A stretch of DNA of 64,000 nt from Bacillus sp. (in: firmicutes) (lineage in GTDB: Bacteria; Bacillota; Bacilli; Bacillales; JACDOC01): NCBI GenBank assembly GCA_017656295.1, contig JACDOC010000004.1:154645-218644 (forward strand), in the 5' to 3' direction. The notes below the pieces were generated by a model. The model did no database searches. It saw only the letters and a list, made by a program, of their open reading frames with translations, and was not told where the DNA came from. The stretch's first letter is position 1; every line of letters starts with the position of its first letter. Below are positions 54,853 to 63,838 of this stretch, piece after piece. Made by a program: the position numbers and the translations under genes.

Positions 54853-55727
54853 TTATATCAAATTTGAAAACCAAAAACCTAGTAATGTACCCACATAGTT
54901 TCCGATAATATAGCCAAGTGTTCCAACAACTAATATCGGACCGACTAAGTTTTTCCACCCCTTAGCAATAGCCAATGCAGCTGCAGTCGTTGGTCCTCCA
55001 ATATTGGCGTTACTTGCTAGGATGATATCTTCAAGGTTCGCTTTTATTAACTTTCCTGCACTTAAAGAAACAATCATATTAATTAGTACGATGATCAACA
55101 CAAACACTAATAACAACGGTGCATTTTTTATAATAAGCGGAATGGTTGCTGGAATTCCGATAACGACGAAGAATAAATAAATGAGATATGTTCCAATTTC
55201 TTGACTACCATGAAGGTTATCAAAATATGTTGGAAATAGCGCTAATGTAATAAAGGTAATGGTGGTAAGCATTAAATATTTATCTCCAAAAAGACCATTC
55301 AATAGATTCATTAGAACGGAAGCATTTTCACCTGATGGAATTAAGTTATCGAACAACTGGGCTACCTTAAATGAGACGATTACAAGTAAAAATGCAGTTC
55401 CGACAGATAGGGCGATATCTTTTAATGAAATATTTTTTCTTTTCCAGAAACTTTCGGCTAACGTTTTTCCTTCTTCGGATCCACTCTCCTGTTCTACTTC
55501 GAGAATGTGAGGAATATTATACCGCTTTCTGAAGAAGGCTAATGTAGGAATAATCATTAGAATCACAAAATAGAAAGCCATCATTAAATTATCAGCCACA
55601 ACAGTAGCAGAAACTAATTCCCCTGGTGCCTCAAATTTGGCTGCCATTGCAGCAAAGTTAACTCCTCCACCGATATAAGTCATGCCTCCAATTTTATCGA
55701 GATGTGGGATATGCTCTTTTAATAAAA
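54853..55727 (-). pseudogene. DUF819 membrane protein, C-terminal part after an insertion
   Basis: About 291 codons remain, reading from the inserted element as LLKEHIPHLDKIGGMTYIGGGVNFAAMA and on through seven or so membrane helices to WFSNLI. Its missing N-terminal 115 residues lie at 57041-57390 on the same strand. The gap between is a 1313-bp IS1595-type element flanked by an 8-bp target duplication. Removing the element joins the halves but leaves the frame one base off (a T-run TTCTTTTATTA), so a second change occurred. Relatives (B. subtilis YjcL type, DUF819) are about 400 residues; function unknown. Confidence 0.85.
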
Positions 55728-55808
55728 AGCTGTTTTCGTATAGATTGCTGCTTTTTTAACCATAATGTTATTAGGTTGATATAATTGGTATTAAGGAGGC
55801 ATTCAAGT

Positions 55809-56280
55809 ATGTGGGAAGATGTTTATGAAGATTTTAGTGAACTTTCAAAATCTGAACAGTTAGCGTTGTTTGAAGCGATTAAACAGGATTTGTTTCCAGA
55901 AGAACCAGACAAAATTACAAAATTACTTAATACCATTCGTGAAGCGAGATTTGCCTCTGGTATGGCTTGTGTTCATTGTGGAAGTATGTCTGTGAAGAGA
56001 AATGGTAAATATCGTTCAAGACAACGCTCACCCGTCTGCTTTGTTATGCACTGATACTGCAACCAACTATAAAAAGTTTGCCAAACTTAAAGGCTTACCT
56101 TACGAAACTATTAATGAACGACAAAAACAGCGTGTGAAGAAAGGTATCTACCATATTTACTGGTTCCGTTGGCTTAATTTAGGGAAGAATTTGGCAGTTG
56201 GTAAACGTGTGGAACAAATGCTTATTTCAGCGTGTCAAAAATCAAATTATCTAACGGTTGAAGAGTTTAGAAGTGCATAA
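55809..56280 (+). pseudogene. IS1595-family transposase with internal deletion
   Basis: From an ATG at 55809 (AGGAGG nine bases before) it reads MWEDVYEDFSELSKSEQLAL and goes through the zinc-ribbon MACVHCGSMSVKRNGKY near residue 60. After about 72 residues it jumps, with a frame change near 56020-56030, to the C-terminal part HPSALLCTDTATNYKKFAKL and YHIYWFRWLNLGKNLAV. The middle of the DDE/N catalytic domain, about 130 residues, is missing. It cannot be active. Confidence 0.8.
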
Positions 56281-56310
56281 AAAAGACCTCAGATTATAGA
56301 GGGCACATAA

Positions 56311-56922
56311 CTAAATTTGTACTGTGATATATTCATCATCTCTTAATCTCGTAATTGTACATCTTTCAAGGAATTCAAATTCCTTCAGCCTATCTTCGAT
56401 TGTCTTGCCTGTGATATCTTTAAACAAGTCCTCTCTGTCATAATGAGGGAAAACAAGTTTTTCAGTTAATCCCAATGCTGAAAAATCCTTAGTATTTAGT
56501 TCATCCATTTGTGGTGTGAAGAAATGAACAATTTTAATGTTTGGTCCGAGCAGGACAGCACCAGCACTTACGCCAACAATAACTACATTTTTTGAAACTA
56601 ACTGTCGCAGAATATTATCCGCCCCACTCTGTTTAAAATGAAATAGTAATTTAAATGGATTTCCACCATTGATGTAAATAACATCTTTATTTGTAAGACT
56701 TTCTACATTATCAAACTCTACATCAATGAAATCTATGTTCTGGAACCCCATTTCTCTAAAGTCTTCTTTTGCCTTCTGAGCAAACCGATTTTTCTCCTTT
56801 TGTGGCGAGGCAGTTGTGATGATTGCAACGTTTAGGTCATTAGTAGCACCGTTAATGAGTTTTAAAAATTGCTCTTTAATTTCATTAGTGTAAAAACCGT
56901 TAGAGGTTAGTAACAATTTCAA
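56311..56922 (-). CDS. Peptidase S51 (peptidase E/cyanophycinase-like) passenger protein
   Basis: 203 residues from the TTG at 56922, eight bases after a G-rich site; a TTG at 56931 is too close. The nucleophile elbow VGVSAGAVLLGPNI (Ser near residue 121) and INGGNPFKLLFHF match the S51/type 1 glutamine amidotransferase-like family; FPHYDRED carries a conserved His. Members cleave Asp-X dipeptides or cyanophycin. It is on the opposite strand from the transposase remnant inside the cassette, so it is cargo. Its codon use looks no different from neighbours at a glance. Confidence 0.85.
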   Translation of the reverse strand: MKLLLTSNGFYTNEIKEQFLKLINGATNDLNVAIITTASPQKEKNRFAQKAKEDFREMGFQNIDFIDVEFDNVESLTNKDVIYINGGNPFKLLFHFKQSGADNILRQLVSKNVVIVGVSAGAVLLGPNIKIVHFFTPQMDELNTKDFSALGLTEKLVFPHYDREDLFKDITGKTIEDRLKEFEFLERCTITRLRDDEYITVQI

Positions 56923-57040
56923 TATAATCAACCCCCCTTTTCCATTCTCTATTTTACTTTGAACTTGTCCTTATTTTAGCAGAAAATATGGGAAATCAGA
57001 AATTTTCATTTAAAAAGCAACAATTTTTTAGAAAACAGCC

Positions 57041-57390
57041 TAATAAAAGAAGCTTATGATTGTACCTGCTACCGTACCAATAGAGCATAAAAGAAAAATG
57101 ATCAGTAATTTACCACTTTCTCTCCATATTTTACCGATATTAACATGAAAAAGTAGCAATGGAATCGCTAATGGAACGATAATTCCCCATATCGAATCGT
57201 AAACTGGGGATTCGGTTGTAATAATCCCGGTATTCGATAAAATAATCGCTCCAATAAGGGCAATAATCGCTCCCGAGATTTTGGATGCCCAACGATAGCG
57301 CTGCTCTAAGTAAATACTAACAGATGCCCATACAGCAATAATTCCCCATAATGTTAATGTATCATCTGGTTGAATCAATGTTTGACTCAC
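57041..57390 (-). pseudogene. DUF819 membrane protein, N-terminal part
   Basis: 115 residues from a GTG at 57390, eight bases after GGAGG. Four hydrophobic segments (LWGIIAVWASVSIYL, ISGAIIALIGAIILS, SIWGIIVPLAIPLLLFHV and LLIIFLLCSIGTVAGTIISFF) ending at TAG formed by the insertion point. NIGKIWRESGKLLIIFLL is the DUF819 block that normally leads into the helix found at 55727. It is the 5' half of the gene at 54853-55727. Confidence 0.85.
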
Positions 57391-58017
57391 ATTCGTAACC
57401 TCCTTTTTTTCTCAATTTTGTAATATTTTCATCTACTAGTATTCATTTCGCGTTTGATTTTAAATAGTCCTTCTTCAACTAACACTGTGCTCTTTAGTCT
57501 ATCCGACGTAAAAATGAATCAGGCGGGGGAAATGAAACAAAGTACTTATTAGGACTTGTTCCAACGACTTTTATTTATCTTGTACCGAAAGTAAAAACTA
57601 TTTATCAACATAATTTAAAGAATTTTCAAATTATTAAAAATTGATTTAGAATATTTTCTCTTTTCTCTTGCCTAAATCCCAAATTTCCCCAACGGTTGAG
57701 ATACATTCTAATTGGTGTGAATGACATTGTTATCATCGTTTTGTTATCGTTTCAAGGCAACGGAATATATATTTATTTCAAAAAATCTGAAATAAAAAAG
57801 ATAATTTTCAACAACACCCAACAAATTAGTAGACTAACATTGTAAATATTAGATCTAAAGAAGGCATGAAATAAAAAATAATACAAAATTTCATATTACG
57901 GCTGTAACAATAGCATAACCATTTGTGACACACTTTCGCATGAATGATTACTTTGTTGTCTAGTTTTCCAGCCGTATAGGCTATTGGGATTAAATAACAG
58001 TCGATTGAAAAAAATTA
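57391..58017. other. Intergenic stretch, nothing recognised
   Basis: About 630 bases of AT-rich sequence between the DUF819 gene and the hyp operon terminator. No gene, repeat or RNA supported. Confidence 0.4.
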
Positions 58018-58050
58018 AAAAAGCTCGCTGTGGCATACCAGCGAGCTTCA
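58010..58050 (-). terminator. Terminator of the hyp operon
   Basis: AAGCTCGCTG (58021-58030) pairs with CAGCGAGCTT (58039-58048); on the minus strand seven Ts follow. Confidence 0.9.
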
Positions 58051-58144
58051 GTTAAAAATAGTTAACATTTTTCTGTAAATAATAGTAAACATCCAAGAGT
58101 TTATATTTCCGCAAATGATAGTCCAAAATTTGGTAACTTCAATG

Positions 58145-60415
58145 TCATAACGTCTTAGCTTTCAAATGCGTTGCCGCCACAAGTGCAGCCTGCCCGAGAC
58201 TAATGCCACCATCGTTAGGTGGAACTTCCTTGCCGATCCATACGGTCATATCGCTTCCAAGAAACAACTCCTTCAAGTCAGATAACAATAGTGAATTTTG
58301 AAATACACCACCGGATAACACAACGGTATCAATTCCATAGGTCGCTCCTAAAGAACGTACACTTTTAAATACGCCTTCAGCGACGCTTCGATGAAAGGCG
58401 CGAGCTATAATCGCCACATCTATACCATTCAAGCGGTCTTCCACCATTTCCTTCAAAAGAGGACGGTAGTCTAGCTCTTTTCTGTTCCACGGAAATGGAT
58501 ATACCTTCTCTAATGGAGCTGTACGTGCTAAATGCTCCAGCCAAATGGCTGCCTGACCTTCAAATGAAATAGCGTCAGTAAATCCTAAAAGGGCAGCCGC
58601 TGCATCAAACAATCGTCCGACAGACGTCGTAGGAAACGTGCGCAATCGTTTTTCGACCATCTTTACTGCAGTGAAAAACCGTTCAGGAAGCGAAAGTCGC
58701 TTTCCAACGTTTATTGCCAATTCCGGCACATCTCCAAAGAAACCAGCTAACGCTTGAAGCGGAACTCGAGCTGCCGCATCCCCGCCAGGAAGCATGGCAT
58801 AACGAAGATGTCCACATCGTTCGAATCCTTTTACAATGCTTCCTACAAACAGTTCTCCTCCCCAGATTGCTCCATCATCCCCAAATCCGGTGCCATCGAA
58901 CGCAACACCAACCACTTGTTTTTCGAAAGCGTTTCGCTCAGCCAGCACAGTCGCCACATGAGCGCGGTGATGCTGAATGCCAATATGTTGATAGGCTTCT
59001 AGACTGTGAGCAAAGGAAGTAGAACGATAATCAGGATGAAAATCGTACGCTACAGTCGTTTCCTTTAATTGAACATCATACATCGACAGAAGATCGCGGA
59101 CCGTTTGTTCAAATGATATATATGCTTCGTATTTCATCAAATCTCCTAAATGCTGGCTCATGATTGCCTGTCCATTGACCACTAATGCGACAGTATTTTT
59201 CAAATCAGATCCGAGCGCAAGAATTGGCCGGTTGCTGGGAAGATGTGCAACAGGAAGCGGCGCATACCCCCTCGCCCGCCGAAGCACGATATTCCCAAAA
59301 GGGCTGACGCGAACGACAGAATCATCAACACGGCGGGCAATTGGACGCTCCCCAATGAGCCACGCGTCAGCAATACCTTCAAGCCCCTTGATTACTTCTT
59401 CATCTTTATAAATAATCGGTTCACTAGAACGGTTAGCACTCGTCATGACGAGCACTTGCGGAGCATCGAAATGAAACAGCAAATGATGGAGAGGGGTGTA
59501 TGGAAGCATCACCCCTAAATCGGAATTATCAGGAGCTACTCCCGAAAGTTGTCGATGCGCCCGTGCTAACACGATGGGACGGGCGGAAGATGTAAGGAGT
59601 TTTTCTTCTTCTGCTGATATATCAATCAAGGTCCTTGCCGTCTCAATGTCTTTCACCATCAAGGCAAACGGTTTTGCGTCGCGGAGCTTCCTCCTTCTAA
59701 GCTCCCATACTACTTTTTCGTTTTCAGCATCACACGCCAAATGATAACCGCCGATCCCTTTAATTGCGACGATGTGACCGGAACGAAGGAGATCTGCCGT
59801 TTTTTTAATCGCTTTTTCATCACTATGTATTTCTCCTTCCCACCACCGCAAATAATAATGAGGGCCACATTCGGGGCAGGCAGTTGGCTGTGCATGAAAC
59901 CGGCGATCTGCCGGCGCATAATATTCAGTTGAACAAGCTAGACACATAGGCCACGCGTGCATCGTCGTATATGGACGATCGTATGGAAGACCTTTGATTA
60001 CGGTATAGCGTGGACCGCAATCCGTACAATTGATGTAAGGATAAAGATAACGGCGGTTAACAGGTTCGAACATTTCGGATAAACATGCTGAACAAACTGT
60101 AAGATCAGCAGGAATTTGCACCGTAGGACGATCATGGCGTGTGCTTTCCAAAATTTCGAAATCAGACGCTCCTTGTATTGCTGCATCGTTGATTACTAGC
60201 TTAGTTATTTTGGCTGAAGCAGGGGGATGTTTGGTAAGTTCTTGAACAAATTGTTTGACAGCTGCCGCTTCCCCTTCCGCATGTATCTCTACTCCGCTTT
60301 CTCCGTTGCGCACCCATCCGCTAAGCTTCCATCGGTTTGCTAGACGAAAAACAAAGGGACGAAAACCAACCCCTTGTACAACACCAGAGATGTGAATACG
60401 TTGCGCAATTTTCAT
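58145..60415 (-). CDS. hypF: NiFe-hydrogenase maturation carbamoyltransferase HypF
   Basis: 756 residues, normal length. N-terminal acylphosphatase domain (RIHISGVVQGVGFRPFVFRL). Two zinc-finger sets follow (CSACLSEMF, INCTDCGPRY, CLACSTEYY, PTACPECGPHY). Then a YrdC-like domain (GIGGYHLACDAENEKVV) and a Kae1-like domain with IQHHRAHVATV and GVAFDGTGFGDDGAIWGGEL, ending with LSGGVFQNSLL. HypF turns carbamoyl phosphate into a thiocarboxamide on HypE, source of the active-site cyanides. Last gene of the operon, 10 bases after the small redox protein. Confidence 0.97.
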   Translation of the reverse strand: MKIAQRIHISGVVQGVGFRPFVFRLANRWKLSGWVRNGESGVEIHAEGEAAAVKQFVQELTKHPPASAKITKLVINDAAIQGASDFEILESTRHDRPTVQIPADLTVCSACLSEMFEPVNRRYLYPYINCTDCGPRYTVIKGLPYDRPYTTMHAWPMCLACSTEYYAPADRRFHAQPTACPECGPHYYLRWWEGEIHSDEKAIKKTADLLRSGHIVAIKGIGGYHLACDAENEKVVWELRRRKLRDAKPFALMVKDIETARTLIDISAEEEKLLTSSARPIVLARAHRQLSGVAPDNSDLGVMLPYTPLHHLLFHFDAPQVLVMTSANRSSEPIIYKDEEVIKGLEGIADAWLIGERPIARRVDDSVVRVSPFGNIVLRRARGYAPLPVAHLPSNRPILALGSDLKNTVALVVNGQAIMSQHLGDLMKYEAYISFEQTVRDLLSMYDVQLKETTVAYDFHPDYRSTSFAHSLEAYQHIGIQHHRAHVATVLAERNAFEKQVVGVAFDGTGFGDDGAIWGGELFVGSIVKGFERCGHLRYAMLPGGDAAARVPLQALAGFFGDVPELAINVGKRLSLPERFFTAVKMVEKRLRTFPTTSVGRLFDAAAALLGFTDAISFEGQAAIWLEHLARTAPLEKVYPFPWNRKELDYRPLLKEMVEDRLNGIDVAIIARAFHRSVAEGVFKSVRSLGATYGIDTVVLSGGVFQNSLLLSDLKELFLGSDMTVWIGKEVPPNDGGISLGQAALVAATHLKAKTL

Positions 60416-60425
60416 GATGTATCAC

Positions 60426-60671
60426 CTACTTTATCTCTTCAGAAGATGGAGGTGCAACAATGCATCCGCGTCCGCTAACCCCAATTTGGATTACTCTCCT
60501 ATCTTCGACTAAGACAGGAACCGTGCGTCCCCCCGTCAATGCAATGAGCTGTTTTAACGCTTTTTGATCTTCTTCCACATCATACTCGACAAATTCTTCT
60601 CCGTCCCATAGTAAACTTTCTCGCAATTCCCTCGTATAAGGACATCCTTTCGCCCCAAAGAGTTCCAGCAT
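60426..60671 (-). CDS. Glutaredoxin-like UXX-star family protein (Cys form)
   Basis: 81 residues. A thioredoxin-fold start FGAKGCPYTRELRESL has CPYT at the redox site. The cis-Pro TVPVLVED and a C-terminal GVSGRGCIV follow. This matches the UXX-star family, in which the first Cys is often selenocysteine (UGA); here it is an ordinary TGT/TGC-type codon and CxxT, so a single redox Cys plus the late Cys. It lies between hypE and hypF, so a role in hydrogenase assembly or redox protection is likely. Function is not established. Confidence 0.82.
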   Translation of the reverse strand: MLELFGAKGCPYTRELRESLLWDGEEFVEYDVEEDQKALKQLIALTGGRTVPVLVEDRRVIQIGVSGRGCIVAPPSSEEIK

Positions 60672-60725
60672 CTTGATTCACATCCTCCATAGAGAGATTA
60701 TTTAATAACAATTCTCCATACTCTA

Positions 60726-61760
60726 TTAGCAGATGCGTGGCAACGGGTCACCGATAAGCATATCGATCATTCGCGTACCTCCATACTGTGAGCGAGCCAG
60801 AACCACTTTATTTGGTTCTGATTGTATTTCACCGATGCGCTTTGCATCTTCTCCGCCAGGTACGCTTCGAAGCGTTTTTAATGCGATATCGGCGTATTCC
60901 GGTGAAACCACAGCGAGAAACTGTCCTTCATTGGCAATATGAAGGGGGTCCAATCCTAAAATTTCACAGGCACCGCGTACTGCCGGGCGTACAGGAATCG
61001 CCTCTTCATCGAGCATAACAGCCACCTGAGCATCCCGTGCTAATTCGTTCAATGCCGTAGCAACCCCGCCGCGGGTTGGGTCTCGTAACCATCGTAACCC
61101 CGGTGCCGCTGCTTCAATAATCGCCGATACAAACGGCCAAAGTGGACGCGTATCGGAAGTGAGATCGGCTTCCAAATCCAGTTCCCCTCTAGCTAATAGA
61201 ACGGTAATCCCATGGTCTCCAATCGGACCAGATAAAATCACTTGGTCACCCGGTTGAACGTTTTTCGAAGAAAGAGAAACACGCGGATCGGTAAGGCCGA
61301 TCCCAGCAGTAGTGATGAACAGACCGTCCGCTTTTCCGTGCTCCACTACTTTCGTATCGCCCCCTACCACAGGCACTCCAGCGCGTTTAGCTGCCTTTGC
61401 GATAGCTGCCGCTTCCCTTTCCAGCTCCGCTGTCGCCAACCCCGCTTCTAAAATAAGGGTAGTCACCAACGCCAGCGGTTTGGCTCCCCCCATCGCTAAA
61501 TCGTTTATCGTTCCATTGACGGCAACTTCGCCAATGGACCCTCCTGGAAAGACACGCGGATTGACAACGAAGCTATCTGCCGTAAACGCTAATCGGCGCC
61601 CATCTATATCAATATATGACGCGTCACTTAATTCAATCGGCTTGTCCCCCATCATATAAGGAACTAATAGCCCTTCAATTAGTCTTCGGCTAGCTTTCCC
61701 ACCGGCGCCATGAGCCAATTCAATGTAAGAATCAGAAAATTGTACTTTGGTAGTCTTCAT
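60726..61760 (-). CDS. hypE: Hydrogenase maturation protein HypE
   Basis: 344 residues, ATG after GGAAGGAA. AIR-synthase-like ATP-binding fold: ELAHGAGGKASRRLIEGL near the start, TADSFVVNPRVFPGGSIGEVAV, VVGGDTKVVEHG, and LRDPTRGGVATALNEL. The protein ends in DPLPRIC, the conserved C-terminal Cys that carries the thiocyanate made with HypF. It lies 35 bases after the nickel transporter gene. All functional residues are in place. Confidence 0.96.
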   Translation of the reverse strand: MKTTKVQFSDSYIELAHGAGGKASRRLIEGLLVPYMMGDKPIELSDASYIDIDGRRLAFTADSFVVNPRVFPGGSIGEVAVNGTINDLAMGGAKPLALVTTLILEAGLATAELEREAAAIAKAAKRAGVPVVGGDTKVVEHGKADGLFITTAGIGLTDPRVSLSSKNVQPGDQVILSGPIGDHGITVLLARGELDLEADLTSDTRPLWPFVSAIIEAAAPGLRWLRDPTRGGVATALNELARDAQVAVMLDEEAIPVRPAVRGACEILGLDPLHIANEGQFLAVVSPEYADIALKTLRSVPGGEDAKRIGEIQSEPNKVVLARSQYGGTRMIDMLIGDPLPRIC

Positions 61761-61795
61761 ATCCGTTCCTTCCTTTCTTCTTGATGCTATGATGA

Positions 61796-62482
61796 TTAAA
61801 GTAGTTCAGACCAAATCTCCCAAAGCATATAACTACCGAAAAATAAACTGATGAACCCTGCTATTCCCTGAATTCGAAACCGTATCGTGTTTCTCTTCGC
61901 TACCATCGTAAGAGCCGGCGCAGCGATGAATAATGTCATTGCAAACATCCCAAGAACCGTTCCTAAACCAAAGACCAAAAGCCAAGAGATCGCCATTTCT
62001 ATGCTTGGTGAAGCTTGCATGGCGAGTACAGCGACAGCGCCGCTTCCCGCAAGACCATGCACAAGGCCGAAGCCGAAAGTAATCCATTGTCTACGCTCTA
62101 ATTTCAGCGTCGGGTGGCGATGGCCTGGGCGATGAAAATGCGCGTGAATCGTTTCATCATGCGAATGAACGTCAAAATGGACACGTTTTTTCATCAATTT
62201 CCAAAGCGTTGTTCCACCGAGCAAGATAAGAAGAATCCCTACTCCTGTGTCAACAAAGCTTTCAAACACCAGAGGAATTTCTAAATGAAAGATTATTAAC
62301 GGCAGTCCAACAAAAGCGATTGGAATTATGTGACCTATCCCCCAAATAAAACCAAGCCAGGCCGCAGGCCAAAGTCTTCGTTCTTCGGAGACAAGAGTCG
62401 AAACAGCTACGACATGATCCGGGTCTAATGAATGACGAACCCCAAGAAAAAGAGCTACACCCAGCATTAAAAGCCAGTCCAT
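61796..62482 (-). CDS. NicO/UreH-type nickel transporter
   Basis: 228 residues, six or so membrane helices. The nickel motif RHSLDPDH (HX4DH) is in helix 1, and FGFGLVHGLAGSG is the second conserved helix. A His-rich loop lies between (DVHSHDETIHAHFHRPGHRH). Position between hypD and hypE fits nickel supply for hydrogenase. It begins eight bases after GGGG and 20 bases from the end of hypD. Confidence 0.9.
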   Translation of the reverse strand: MDWLLMLGVALFLGVRHSLDPDHVVAVSTLVSEERRLWPAAWLGFIWGIGHIIPIAFVGLPLIIFHLEIPLVFESFVDTGVGILLILLGGTTLWKLMKKRVHFDVHSHDETIHAHFHRPGHRHPTLKLERRQWITFGFGLVHGLAGSGAVAVLAMQASPSIEMAISWLLVFGLGTVLGMFAMTLFIAAPALTMVAKRNTIRFRIQGIAGFISLFFGSYMLWEIWSELL

Positions 62483-62501
62483 AAAATTATCCCCTTTCTT
62501 T

Positions 62502-63279
62502 TTACTTACCCGCTGCCCCTTGCAAATGAACGTAATGGTAATAGGCAGCGCATGCCCCTTCCGATGACACCATGAGAGCTCCTACAGGATGTTCCGGAGT
62601 GCATTCTTTGCCAAACAGTTTGCATTGATGTGGTTTTAACAAACCTTTTAATACATCGCCACATTGTGCCATTTGCGGATCGTTTACCCGAGTTCCCCCG
62701 ACTTGGAAACGAACCTCCGCATCCCACTTGGCGAATTCAGGACGCAATTTTAGCGCAGACTGAGAAATCGTACCAAGTCCTCTCCATTCGAAAAGAGGTC
62801 GAACTTCAAATACTTCCTTCATTACGTCAAGTGCCGAAATATTTCCTTCGGATGGAACGACACGACTATATTGATTTTCTACATCAAACCGCCCTTCCTT
62901 CATTTGTTTCACAAGCATAAGAATCGATTGCAATAAATCTAGCGGTTCAAAACCAGAGATGACTATTGGTTTTCGGTATTTTTTCGCGATAAATTCATAA
63001 GGATGGGCTCCGATTACCGATGAAACATGACCAGGTCCAATAAACCCATCAATGTACATATCAGGAGAATCCAAAATCGCCTGTATCGCCGGGACAATTA
63101 AGACATGATTAGAAAAAACGAAAAAATTGGACACATCCAGTTCACGAGCGCGCATCAGCGTCAATGCCGTTGACGGGGCGGTTGTTTCAAAACCAATTGC
63201 AAATAGCACAACTTGCCGATCAGGATGATCCATTGCGATTTTTAGTGCATCTAAAGGAGAATAAACCATACGGATATCG
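62502..63279 (-). pseudogene. hypD: Hydrogenase maturation protein HypD, 5' end cut by an IS
   Basis: About 259 C-terminal residues remain, reading DIRMVYSPLDALKIAMDHPD onward through AIGFETTAPSTALTL, GPGHVSSVIGAHPYEFIA, GFEPLDLLQSILMLVKQ and the Cys-rich end (MAQCGDVLKGLLKPHQCKLF, SSEGACAAYYHY). The family is about 370 residues, so roughly 110 N-terminal residues, including its Cys residues, are missing. The break falls exactly at the IS3 terminus at 63280. An internal ATG at 63269 might start a short form, but HypD activity would be lost. Confidence 0.88.
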
Positions 63280-63351
63280 TGAACTGCACCCCTTAAAGTA
63301 GAGGTTGAAAAACCCCCTAATGGGCAACATTTACTTTAAGGGGTGATTTTT

Positions 63352-63651
63352 ATGGCCAAAAAAGGGCAGAAGTTCCAAATATACACATTTGAAATGAAAT
63401 TGGAAGCAGTAAAAATGAAAGAAGCTGGTTATACGAATGCTCAAATTAACGAAAAACTCGGCATAAAAGACAAAGACCGCTTGAAAGTATGGTGGAGAAA
63501 ATATAAGAAAGATGGAGAAGCTGGTTTAATCGATAGAAGGGGCAGACGGAAAGAATATAAGGATCAAGATCGTTATGTTAGAAAATTAGAAATGGAGAAT
63601 GCAATCCTAAAAAAGTATCTGGAGATTTTGAACAAGGAGGGAAGAAAATAA
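63352..63651 (+). CDS. IS150-type transposase OrfA
   Basis: 99 residues from the ATG at 63352. A helix-turn-helix of the IS3 OrfA kind is evident: FEMKLEAVKMKEAGYTNAQI, KVWWRKYKKDGEAGLIDRRG, ending in a leucine-zipper-like stretch KLEMENAILKKYLEILN. OrfA binds the IS ends. It overlaps orfB in the -1 frame at AGAAAATAAG, where frameshifting would make the fusion transposase. Confidence 0.9.
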   Translation: MAKKGQKFQIYTFEMKLEAVKMKEAGYTNAQINEKLGIKDKDRLKVWWRKYKKDGEAGLIDRRGRRKEYKDQDRYVRKLEMENAILKKYLEILNKEGRK

Positions 63652-63791
63652 GGTTCCAGATAGTCGATCAATTCAGAGAAGATTACACAATAGAGGAACT
63701 ATGCACGTTTCTAAAAGTATCCGTTTCAGGCTATTACAAGTACAAAAAGACTGCAGGTATTCAGAGAGACTCCTGGCTGAGCATGGCTTGA
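63639..63791 (+). pseudogene. IS150-type OrfB, truncated
   Basis: In the -1 frame from orfA it reads KKIRFQIVDQFREDYTIEEL then CTFLKVSVSGYYKYKKTAG, the usual OrfB N-terminus, and loses similarity after about residue 42, ending at TGA 63789. No DDE catalytic domain is present. Confidence 0.82.
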
Positions 63792-63838
63792 AATATGAAC
63801 GGAACTATTGCATTTCCACGAAGGAACATTACCAAACG

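Larger units (their letters stand above)
55728..57040. mobile_element. IS1595-type cassette with passenger gene
   Basis: Ends are inverted repeats: left AGCTGTTTTCGTATAGATTG, right (reverse strand) GGCTGTTTTCTAAAAAATTG, 23 of 30 bases matching when extended. Both sides carry the direct repeat TAATAAAA (55720-55727 and 57041-57048), the 8-bp duplication expected of IS1595. Inside are a deleted transposase (55809-56280) and an intact peptidase-S51-like gene (56311-56922). It lies within a DUF819 gene. With a broken transposase it is non-autonomous. Confidence 0.85.
63280..63791 (+). mobile_element. IS3-family (IS150-group) element, right part truncated
   Basis: The left end begins TGAACTGCACCCC, typical of IS150-type IS3 terminal repeats, and abuts hypD. 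A 12-bp inverted pair CCCCTTAAAGTA / TACTTTAAGGGG lies at 63289-63300 and 63332-63343. orfA is intact; orfB breaks off after about 45 codons, where sequence unrelated to IS3 begins, leading into the 21-bp array. No right terminus is visible. Confidence 0.85.

Noticed and set aside
60733..61659. Frames antisense to hypE
   Set aside because: They are shadows of a well-conserved gene and have no start signals.
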